From positions 1 through 27,302 of the forward strand of contig CAYQXI010000027.1 in the NCBI GenBank assembly GCA_964421575.1: 27,302 nt of DNA, given 5' to 3'. The notes under the pieces are model-generated. The model was not told the DNA's origin, did not search any database, and worked only from the letters and a program-made list of their open reading frames with translations. The position numbers and the translations under genes were made by a program. This stretch comes from JAAOZN01 sp964421575 (GTDB lineage Archaea; Thermoproteota; Nitrososphaeria; Nitrososphaerales; JAAOZN01). Shown here one piece after another: positions 1 through 5,293 of this stretch; position 1 is the stretch's first letter, and every line of letters begins with the position of its first letter.

Positions 1-25
1 ACTCCTTCAGCGCCTGCAATGGCAT
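1..25 (-). CDS. possible 5' end of a gene running off the window
   Basis: Read on the minus strand, an ATG at 25-23 opens a frame (MPLQALKE) that stays open to the window edge. A TATA-like box at 46-55 is centred about 26 nt upstream, the spacing of a leaderless archaeal transcript. Only eight codons are visible, so no function can be given. The call rests on promoter spacing alone and could be chance. Confidence 0.3.
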
Positions 26-45
26 ACCAACTCTACGATCTCTCG

Positions 46-55
46 AAAATATAAG
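46..55 (-). promoter_or_regulatory. TATA-like box between the edge ORF and tRNA-Trp
   Basis: The A/T run AAAATATAAG lies between the divergent minus-strand start at 25 and tRNA-Trp at 69. It is about 26 nt from the ATG, which fits that gene. It is only about 19 nt from the mature 5' end of tRNA-Trp, which is short for a TATA-to-start distance, so its use by the tRNA is less certain. Confidence 0.4.
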
Positions 56-84
56 GTTTCTCGTACGTGGGGACGTAGTCTAGC

Positions 85-107
85 AAGGTTCCAAGCAGCC
101 CTGGAGA
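85..107 (+). other. D-loop insertion in tRNA-Trp, probable second intron
   Basis: The D loop should run from A82-G83-C84 to G108-G109-T110-A111, but about 23 extra nt lie between. The insert can fold as a hairpin, 89-93 pairing with 102-106 around an 8-nt loop. A GGT triplet occurs at both ends (87-89 and 108-110), so a 21-nt excision anywhere in that register gives the same 9-nt D loop, and a 23-nt excision gives a 7-nt loop. Introns outside the canonical site are known in several archaeal lineages. I could not draw a clean bulge-helix-bulge here, so the exact ends are uncertain. Confidence 0.75.
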
Positions 108-127
108 GGTAGGACGGCAGGCTCCAG

Positions 128-197
128 AGGCCTGTAAACTATGGGTTCGCTGACAGAGGTTTGGATGATGTGCCCTTTGGAGCTAGGGCGCGGGGGA
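128..197 (+). ncRNA. tRNA-Trp intron carrying box C/D-like guide elements
   Basis: The intron has a D'-like box CTGA at 150-153 and a C'-like box ATGATG at 165-170. The stretch upstream of CTGA (141-148) can pair with 196-203 across the 3' splice site. G145, the fifth nt upstream of the box, lies opposite C199, which is tRNA position 39. A second stretch (176-183) is complementary to the anticodon loop 121-128. Euryarchaeal tRNA-Trp introns guide 2'-O-methylation of residues 34 and 39, so the position-39 match fits. A clean box C and box D are not visible (the nearest D-like sequence is CTAG at 183-186), so guidance at position 34 is unproven. Confidence 0.7.
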
Positions 198-268
198 ACC
201 TGTAGGTCGTGGGTTCAAGTCCCACCGTCCCCACCATAAATAAAGTGGAAGATTTTGTCTCCCTTCTG

Positions 269-286
269 AATGTAAAGAATGTAAAG
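269..286 (+). repeat. tandem 9-bp repeat
   Basis: AATGTAAAG occurs twice back to back (269-277 and 278-286) between the two tRNA genes. No function is apparent; it may simply be replication slippage. Confidence 0.6.
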
Positions 287-290
287 GATG

Positions 291-309
291 CATTATTCTT
301 AATTTTTTA
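291..309 (+). terminator. T-rich tract downstream of tRNA-Trp
   Basis: A pyrimidine-rich run including six consecutive T (304-309) lies about 60-70 nt past the tRNA-Trp 3' end. Archaeal RNA polymerase often stops in T-rich tracts, so this is a plausible terminator. No hairpin is associated. Apart from this tract and the tandem repeat, I see no gene in 237-369. Confidence 0.35.
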
Positions 310-369
310 GAGATGTCGATTACTCAAATTCAGAACAGTTATTATGGAATACCCTTTAATACTAATGAA

Positions 370-443
370 AGCCTCGGGGGGGATTTGAACCCCCGACGAC
401 TTGCTTACAAGGCAAGTGCTCTGCCGGGCTGAGCTACCGAGGC
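370..443 (-). tRNA. tRNA-Thr(TGT)
   Basis: On the minus strand this is a complete uninterrupted cloverleaf. The acceptor stem is GCCTCGG/CCGAGGC, with a GCTC/GAGC D stem and an anticodon stem CTTGC/GCAAG enclosing CTTGTAA (anticodon TGT). The T arm has a GGGGG stem and the discriminator is T, usual for archaeal tRNA-Thr. CCA is not encoded, unlike in the neighbouring tRNA-Trp. It reads ACA codons and faces tRNA-Trp convergently. Confidence 0.95.
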
Positions 444-464
444 TCAATTTTGGATATCTACTTT

Positions 465-475
465 TGCTCTATATC
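465..475 (-). promoter_or_regulatory. TATA-like box for tRNA-Thr
   Basis: An A/T-rich box (minus strand GATATAGAG) is centred about 28 nt upstream of the tRNA-Thr 5' end at 443. It overlaps the last codons of the SWIM protein gene. Confidence 0.5.
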
Positions 476-792
476 TTTTTCTTTTTGGCTGTGAGATCGT
501 TTAATATCGCTTGGAGTAGATGCTGGTATTCTTCATCGGAGAATGCTATTTCGCAGTATGTGTTTGTTTGCTTTGCGATTCTCGCAGCTTCTAGGTGGTA
601 GCAAGTCTGCTTTACCCCCCTTATCAGATGGTAGTAGAAGTCTTTGCAGCTGCAGTAGGGCTGCTCTAGATCGATATAGTGGTCGATTCGGCTGCCTACT
701 ACTGTCCAGATCGCCCTACCACTCGGTTTAAAGATGTGCCTCTTAACCCTACCCGCTTTAGCCACATCCTCAGCCTTACTTCTTTCCACCAA
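469..792 (-). CDS. small SWIM zinc-finger protein
   Basis: A 107-aa protein with a C-x-C-x14-C-x-H motif (C47, C49, C64, H66), the signature of the SWIM zinc finger. SWIM fingers bind DNA or protein partners and occur in Rad51-paralogue-associated Sws1-type proteins, in transposases and in SWI2/SNF2 proteins. Here the finger is nearly the whole protein, with a basic C-terminal tail. The start is uncertain: TTG at 792 or GTG at 789 opens the frame, and GTG at 765 is also possible given the TATA-like box at 800-811. It is divergent from the metallophosphoesterase gene and probably shares its promoter region. I cannot assign a specific role. Confidence 0.75.
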   Translation of the reverse strand: MVERSKAEDVAKAGRVKRHIFKPSGRAIWTVVGSRIDHYIDLEQPYCSCKDFYYHLIRGVKQTCYHLEAARIAKQTNTYCEIAFSDEEYQHLLQAILNDLTAKKKKI

Positions 793-799
793 CGCGCCT

Positions 800-811
800 T
801 TAATATAATCG
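800..811 (+). promoter_or_regulatory. TATA-like box in the SWIM/phosphoesterase divergent region
   Basis: The run TTTAATATAATC lies between the two divergent genes. Its centre is about 24 nt upstream of the ATG at 829, implying a leaderless or near-leaderless mRNA for the phosphoesterase. In the other direction it would place transcription start near 780, inside the longest version of the SWIM frame, which argues for a downstream start there. Confidence 0.45.
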
Positions 812-828
812 ACTACACGTGTTTTTTA

Positions 829-1590
829 ATGTTGGCGATGACCAGACTCACACTCCTTCACCCACACCCAGCCTTACTTATAGAGGAGGGCAGCAACCGC
901 TACCTTGTAGTGGCTGATCTACACATAGGGTTCGAGGAGAAGTTTAAAGTAGGGGGTGTAAAACTACGCGTCTCGACGCAAAATATGCTAAGTGAAATTA
1001 CCGAGATCTGCGGAGAGCAGACTGTTGATGAGATCATCATTCTTGGTGATGTGAAGTTTACGATAGGTAGGGTTAGCGCATTAGAGCGCAGAGAGATCCC
1101 TATCTTCTTAGAGCGGCTCTCAAGGTTGGCCAAAACGACTGTTATAGCAGGGAACCACGATGGCGCACTCTCAACTATATTACCAAGAGAGGTGACGCTG
1201 CACCCAAAGCCACACAGAGTGGTTGAGGACCTATGCCTTCTCCACGGGCACACTCTAATTCCAGATTTGCCATGTGATGTGACTAAGGTGGTGATGGGGC
1301 ATATTCACCCAACCTACCTAAAAAAAGGGAGCATCCTGGCTGGCAAGCACGTTTGGCTATTGCTGAAAGTTAAGAGAGAAGCGCTCCTAACTACTCAACA
1401 AGGGGTTGTTGAACTTTATGTGCTCCCCCCGTTTAACCGAGAACTCTCCTTCGAAGGTTTCGTTGGCAGATCGGGTAAAATAATATCGCCGATCATAAGG
1501 AGAGCAGTTAAAGCGGTCTGTGATGCTCTGATCTTGAGTTTAGAGGGGGAAATAGTCGGCTACAGCGAATCGCTGCAATACGTCATCTAG
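829..1590 (+). CDS. calcineurin-like metallophosphoesterase
   Basis: A 253-aa phosphoesterase counted from ATG829 (ATG838 is also possible). The frame stays open upstream to 679, but that part is antisense to the SWIM gene and unlike the family. The metal-binding motifs appear in order: D30-x-H32 (DLHIG), GDVK, GNHD, LHGH and GHIHP, the pattern of two-metal calcineurin-like enzymes. It resembles the archaeal/bacterial group of small cytosolic phosphoesterases whose bacterial members are often next to Lhr-type helicases. No helicase is seen here. The substrate is unknown. Its last codons overlap the 3' end of a decayed gene on the other strand by about 8 nt. Confidence 0.85.
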   Translation: MLAMTRLTLLHPHPALLIEEGSNRYLVVADLHIGFEEKFKVGGVKLRVSTQNMLSEITEICGEQTVDEIIILGDVKFTIGRVSALERREIPIFLERLSRLAKTTVIAGNHDGALSTILPREVTLHPKPHRVVEDLCLLHGHTLIPDLPCDVTKVVMGHIHPTYLKKGSILAGKHVWLLLKVKREALLTTQQGVVELYVLPPFNRELSFEGFVGRSGKIISPIIRRAVKAVCDALILSLEGEIVGYSESLQYVI

Positions 1591-1930
1591 CCCTCTCAAA
1601 ATATACCTTGACACCTGCCTTTAAAGTATCCGCAGCCCTACCCCTACTCTTGAAGAGATAATCGCAGCCCTCAATCTTAATCCCTGCAACAACGTCAGCT
1701 CCTCTCTTAAAGAAGAGCTCAGGTGTCATGCTTGAAGTTGACCCAAGCACGATAACTTTACTAGCGTTTCTAGATGGAGGATATCCGTTTCACTCAACAC
1801 CTCCTTAGCCTTCCCAGGTGGCTAAACATCTTCCATCCTCTTTCTCTCGATAATCCTCAGACTCTTAATGCGATCGAAGCGGTGCAAGATGGGCTTGTAA
1901 ACGCTTTGTATCACTAACCATTGCGTCTAT
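1583..1930 (-). pseudogene. decayed DUF364 (putative heavy-metal chelation) gene
   Basis: Minus-strand translation gives a chain of fragments shaped like the C-terminal half of DUF364 proteins. First comes VIQSVYKPILHRF then LRIIERKRMEDV followed by a stop, then KEVLSETDI, and after a frameshift SKVIVLGSTSSMTPELFF and RGADVVAGIKI ending in TGA at 1583-1585. The GSTSSMTPE(L)FF..GADVVAG stretch matches the family's conserved GPSTP..P..F..G.DV.AG region. At least one in-frame stop, one frameshift and loss of the N-terminal (DUF4213-like) half show it is dead. Family identity is from motif memory, not a search. Confidence 0.65.
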
Positions 1931-2114
1931 GAAGGTACCCCAAGAATTAAGAAACGAGATTAGGGGTGTTAATAAAGTGAGACAGCCCTAGCATTATGAA
2001 ATTAAGCTCGGTGGTACTCGTGGTAGGAGATATGGTTGTGGTTTCTGTGTTTAGGTTAGCGCAATTATCGAAAAGAGACCCATAGGTTCTGTGGTCATTG
2101 TTATGGAGATTTAA
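1929..2114 (+). pseudogene. possible broken zinc-ribbon gene
   Basis: From ATG1929 the frame reads MKVPQELRNEIRGVNKVRQP, stop, then YEIKLGGTRGRRYGCGFCV, stop (TAGs at 1989 and 2052), then continues to TAA at 2112. The sequence looks protein-like and has a CxxC pair (CGFC, 2037-2048). A second CxxC (CGHC, 2090-2101) appears in a shifted frame, as expected for a four-Cys zinc ribbon broken by stops and an indel. I do not recognise the family. It overlaps the 3' end of the flippase-like gene. The call is tentative. Confidence 0.35.
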
Positions 2115-3105
2115 CCTTCTGGTGGGCGAGCCCCTTATAACTCAGCACAGCCAAAGAGAGTCCGGATATAGTTAGCGGTACATGGTGAGTTATAATACGC
2201 CAAGCGATAACTCTAGCCCAGCTGCTTGAGCCAAGGATGTTTGTTGTGTAGTGGTTTAGCACAAGCTCGGCTACACCTGAGCCGCCTATAGTTATTGGTA
2301 GGGTTCCGATTACTAGGGATATGTAGAAGCCGCTTGTGGAGAGCAGAAGCCCTCTTAAACTGAATGTGCCTCCTATTATTAGTTCGGTTACGGTGCCGCT
2401 CAATAGGATCATAAGCGCTGTGCAGAGCAGTATACCTAGTGTTCGCTTGTAGGTGAAGAGAGAGTTTATGCTGCTAGCTGTGTTGTGGTATGAAAGTAGA
2501 TTCTGGTTAATAGAAGTGATTACTCTGTCCCCCCTTGAGTCTCCAAGGAAGAATTTTATCACCTTTTGCAGCCAAGTAGGCGTGTTAAAGATCCTCTTCT
2601 TTGAAAAGAGGTATACAAGTGTGAAAAAAGTGGTAGTTGCAGTAGAGGTTAGCGCAGCCAAAGATGCAAGAAGATATTCTCCGTGCAGAACTAGGTAGGA
2701 TGCCGAAGCGTAAACAACTAATGCCGTAGAAACCACATCAAGATAAATCTCTAAGAAGAGTACCCACGTAGCCTTACCAAGATCTGCGCCACGCGCTTTA
2801 AGCCAAGCGAGCCTAACAACCTCGCCTCCGATGAAGGTTGGGGTAGATAAGCTGACAAACTCTGACGCAACCCTAACTAATATAGTGCTTGTGGCTCCGC
2901 TTCTAACACCTAAAGCACAAGTCAATAAGTAGAAGCGAATCCCTTGGACTATGAGGCGAAGAAATATCAGCATGCACGTTACGAAGAGCGTGGTAAACCC
3001 TATGGAGGCTAAATCCTCGATTTTTACACCAAAGATGAGCGAATAGGCTATCACAAAACCTATGCTTAAACATACTCCAGCCGATACGACCTTATGGATC
3101 CTCAA
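2101..3105 (-). CDS. flippase-like integral membrane protein (UPF0104/LPG synthase TM family)
   Basis: A 334-aa polytopic membrane protein with roughly eight hydrophobic segments. The pattern VRVASEFVSLSTPTFIGGEVVRLAWLK near residue 75-100 and the glycine-rich TLPITIGGSGVAE stretch near residue 270 are typical of the UPF0104 family, the membrane part of lysylphosphatidylglycerol synthase and of archaeal AglD-like proteins. Members are thought to move or handle lipid-linked substrates. Its ATG overlaps the leuD stop by four bases (ATGA), so it is translationally coupled to leucine biosynthesis genes although no functional link is obvious. The specific substrate cannot be inferred. Confidence 0.8.
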   Translation of the reverse strand: MRIHKVVSAGVCLSIGFVIAYSLIFGVKIEDLASIGFTTLFVTCMLIFLRLIVQGIRFYLLTCALGVRSGATSTILVRVASEFVSLSTPTFIGGEVVRLAWLKARGADLGKATWVLFLEIYLDVVSTALVVYASASYLVLHGEYLLASLAALTSTATTTFFTLVYLFSKKRIFNTPTWLQKVIKFFLGDSRGDRVITSINQNLLSYHNTASSINSLFTYKRTLGILLCTALMILLSGTVTELIIGGTFSLRGLLLSTSGFYISLVIGTLPITIGGSGVAELVLNHYTTNILGSSSWARVIAWRIITHHVPLTISGLSLAVLSYKGLAHQKVKSP

Positions 3106-3743
3106 CCACTTTGAGCAGCCTTCTTAGTAGGCTTCGCAGGTATCGCCCAAGGTCGCATAATCTTCATCTTCGCCTCATACTCTGCTATCTTCGATTCGTG
3201 TCTTAAGGTGATTGCTATGTCATCTAACCCTTCTAGAAGCCGCTCTTTTATGAACTTGGGGATTTCGAATCGATACTCCACACCATTCGGCTCTGAAACC
3301 TTCTGCTCCTCTAGGTTGACCGTTAGGTATAGGGTGCCTTCGGTTGCCTTTCTAATGATTTCGTCAACTTCTTCTGGCTTTAAGGTTATAAGGAGGAGAC
3401 CGTTCTTGTATGCGTTGTTATAAAAGATGTCAGCAAAGCTCTCCGCTATCACTACTTTTATGCCATAGTCTAATAGAGCCCAAACCGCATGCTCCCTTGA
3501 GCTGCCGCAGCCGAAGTTCGCTCTGCTGACGAGTATAGACGCCTTCTTATACTTCGGTTGGTTCAGTATGAAGTCTGGTCTAGGTTCACCCTTTTCATCG
3601 AACCTCCAGTTAAAGAACAGGTAGTTGCCAAACCCTTTACGCTCTATCAGCTTAAGGAACTGCTTCGGTATAATCTGATCGGTATCAACGTTATCTCTAT
3701 CCAGCGGCACGACCAAACCAGTAAAAGTCTTAAAGGGATGCAT
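3102..3743 (-). CDS. leuD: 3-isopropylmalate dehydratase small subunit
   Basis: A 213-aa LeuD, the swivelling domain that joins LeuC to isomerise 2-isopropylmalate to 3-isopropylmalate in leucine synthesis. It has the expected N-terminal DRDNVDTDQIIPKQFL segment and the active-site region ANFGCGSSREHAVWAL. At about 200 residues it is the long form typical of bacteria rather than the roughly 165-residue archaeal small subunit. It carries a basic C-terminal tail (IPAKPTKKAAQSG) beyond the usual domain. It follows leuC after 12 nt and overlaps the downstream membrane-protein gene by 4 nt, so the three form one operon. Confidence 0.95.
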   Translation of the reverse strand: MHPFKTFTGLVVPLDRDNVDTDQIIPKQFLKLIERKGFGNYLFFNWRFDEKGEPRPDFILNQPKYKKASILVSRANFGCGSSREHAVWALLDYGIKVVIAESFADIFYNNAYKNGLLLITLKPEEVDEIIRKATEGTLYLTVNLEEQKVSEPNGVEYRFEIPKFIKERLLEGLDDIAITLRHESKIAEYEAKMKIMRPWAIPAKPTKKAAQSG

Positions 3744-3755
3744 AAGTACTCACCT

Positions 3756-5162
3756 CTACTCGAAGCTCCATTCTCTAACATCAACGAACCTACCGGCTAT
3801 CGCCGCAGCCGCAGCCATGATCGGGCTAACAAGATGAGTTCTGCCACCAGGACCTTGTCTACCCTCAAAGTTTCTGTTAGATGTGCTTGCACATCTTTCT
3901 CCAGGTGCTAAAATGTCTTGATTCATGCCTAGACACATGCTGCAACCCGGTTCACGCCACTCAAACCCCGCTTCCCTGAAGATCTTAGCCAACCCCTTCT
4001 CCTCTGCTTCGCGCTTCACCATCTGTGAGCCGGGCACAACCATAGCTCTAACGCCGGGTGCGACCTTCCTACCTTTGACTACCTTTGCTGCTGCTTCCAA
4101 GTCACTAAGCCTAGCGTTAGTGCAGGAGCCTATGAATACCCTGTCTATCTTGATGTCGGTTATGGGTGTGCCGGGTTTAAGCCCCATATATTCCAGCGCC
4201 CTTTCAACAGCCTTCCTCTCCACAGGGTCTTCAAATTCGTCTGGGTGTGGAATGACACCAGTAACATCGGTGACCATCGCGGGGGTTGTGCCCCAAGTAA
4301 CTTGAGGCGCTATACCCTGAGCATCTATTTTAACGCTCCTATCGAATACAGCTCCTGGATCTGTCTTCAGGGTTCTCCAGTATTCTGCCGCTTCTTCAAA
4401 GGCGCTGTTCTTAGGCGCATACTTTCTTCCCCGTAGGTAGTTGATGGTCTTCTCATCCGGTGCTACTAACCCGCATCTAGCTCCAGCTTCTATGCTTAGG
4501 TTACATAGGGTCATCCTCTCATCCATACTCAATCCCTCTACAGTGTTACCTCGGTATTCTATCGCATAGCCGGTGCCGCCACCTGTCCCTATCTTCTTGA
4601 TTATGTAGAGAGCCAGATCTTTCGCTGTTACGCCCCTCTGAAGAGAGCCTTCGATGACGACCTCCATAAGCTTGGGTTTCTCAACCCAGATACATTGTGT
4701 CGCTAGCACATGCTCGACTTCAGTTGTACCAACGCCGAACGCTATGGCGCCAAACGCTCCATGTGTGGATGTGTGGCTGTCTCCGCATACGATCGTCAAA
4801 CCTGGTAGGGTTAATCCGAGCTCCGGTCCTATGACGTGCACGATCCCATTATAGGGGCTGGAGAGGTCGAAGAGCGTAATCCCGAACTCTGCGCAGTTCT
4901 TCTCTAACGCAGCCATCTGCAGCGCTGCTAACTGGTCTGATACGGGTATTAGGCGGCTTGTTGTAGGCACATTATGATCCATTGTCGCGAATGTAAGATC
5001 TGGTCTTCTCACCCTACGCTTAGCCAACCTTAACCCTTCGAAGGCTTGCGGAGAGGTGACCTCGTGTATATAGTGTCTATCTACATAGATTAGAGCCAGA
5101 CCACTCTCTTCTTGGTAAACCACGTGTTCATCCCAGATCTTCTCAAATAACGTCTTTGCCAT
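3756..5162 (-). CDS. leuC: 3-isopropylmalate dehydratase large subunit
   Basis: A 468-aa aconitase-family protein with the three [4Fe-4S] ligands C347 (GSCTNAR), C407 and C410 (CSMCLGMN), and the conserved MDHNVPT (61-67) and CGDSHTSTHGAFG (126-138) segments. The length and the SNRNFEGRQGPGGRTHLVSP region match the bacterial long LeuC rather than the roughly 420-residue archaeal LeuC/homoaconitase form. With LeuD it makes isopropylmalate isomerase in leucine biosynthesis. It is the first gene of leuC-leuD-flippase. The other leucine genes (leuA, leuB) are not in this window. The upstream region has a TATA-like box near 5237-5250 and a 29-nt element at 5175-5203 that recurs at 8114-8142. Confidence 0.96.
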   Translation of the reverse strand: MAKTLFEKIWDEHVVYQEESGLALIYVDRHYIHEVTSPQAFEGLRLAKRRVRRPDLTFATMDHNVPTTSRLIPVSDQLAALQMAALEKNCAEFGITLFDLSSPYNGIVHVIGPELGLTLPGLTIVCGDSHTSTHGAFGAIAFGVGTTEVEHVLATQCIWVEKPKLMEVVIEGSLQRGVTAKDLALYIIKKIGTGGGTGYAIEYRGNTVEGLSMDERMTLCNLSIEAGARCGLVAPDEKTINYLRGRKYAPKNSAFEEAAEYWRTLKTDPGAVFDRSVKIDAQGIAPQVTWGTTPAMVTDVTGVIPHPDEFEDPVERKAVERALEYMGLKPGTPITDIKIDRVFIGSCTNARLSDLEAAAKVVKGRKVAPGVRAMVVPGSQMVKREAEEKGLAKIFREAGFEWREPGCSMCLGMNQDILAPGERCASTSNRNFEGRQGPGGRTHLVSPIMAAAAAIAGRFVDVREWSFE

Positions 5163-5174
5163 CCTATTGCCAGC

Positions 5175-5203
5175 ATCTGGCTAAAAGTCAATCATAGATA
5201 ACC
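5175..5203. repeat. 29-nt element upstream of leuC, also found at 8114
   Basis: The element lies 13-41 nt upstream of the leuC ATG and matches 8114-8142 at 23 of 29 positions, with all six differences transitions. On the minus strand both copies contain a four-codon mini-ORF (ATGATTGACTTTTAG here). Whether it is a protein-binding site, an RNA element or a short dispersed repeat cannot be told from two copies. Confidence 0.5.
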
Positions 5204-5236
5204 TTTTCCTTAAATCACCAGGACCGAGTAGATAAA

Positions 5237-5250
5237 GACTTTATACATAC
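5237..5250 (-). promoter_or_regulatory. TATA-like box upstream of leuC
   Basis: The minus strand reads GTATGTATAAAGTC about 80 nt upstream of the leuC ATG. If used, it gives a leader of roughly 50 nt that contains the 29-nt shared element. An A/T-rich stretch nearer the gene (about 5207-5215) could be an alternative. Confidence 0.4.
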
Positions 5251-5293
5251 TTCATTTACCAATTTTGATATCTTTCAAATGCGTGTTGTCTGC

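Larger units (their letters stand above)
69..236 (+). tRNA. tRNA-Trp(CCA) with D-loop insertion, 70-nt intron and encoded CCA
   Basis: The acceptor stem 69-75/226-232 is perfect, with discriminator A233 and CCA encoded at 234-236. The D stem is 78-81/112-115, the anticodon stem 117-121/199-203 and the T arm 209-225. The anticodon CCA (124-126) sits in a CTCCAG(A) loop. Two segments interrupt the mature tRNA. One is 21-23 nt in the D loop (about 85-107). The other is 70 nt after position 37 (128-197). The second fits a canonical bulge-helix-bulge: outer helix 117-121/199-203, central helix 122-125/192-195, and 3-nt bulges 126-128 and 196-198 cut at 127/128 and 197/198. Archaeal tRNA-Trp introns are known to carry a box C/D guide RNA acting on the tRNA itself, and this one has matching elements. 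Confidence 0.93.

Noticed and set aside
131..148. Duplicated T-arm within the tRNA-Trp intron
   Set aside because: CCTGTA and GGGTTC recur with the same spacing at 199 and 211, but the intron copy lacks the closing CCCAC strand. The GGGTTC part is better explained as the guide complementary to the exon junction.
679..828. N-terminal extension of the metallophosphoesterase
   Set aside because: The extension is antisense to the SWIM zinc-finger gene and lies upstream of the TATA-like box. The family fold begins after ATG829.
1929..2114. In-frame TAG codons as pyrrolysine readthrough
   Set aside because: Two TAGs and a frameshift occur within 60 codons of an unrecognised short protein, with no pylT or pylS in view. 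Decay is simpler.
5175..5203. MIDF mini-ORF as a leucine attenuator leader peptide
   Set aside because: It holds no leucine codons, has no evident terminator/antiterminator pair, and the second copy lies upstream of a non-leucine gene and outside its likely transcript.
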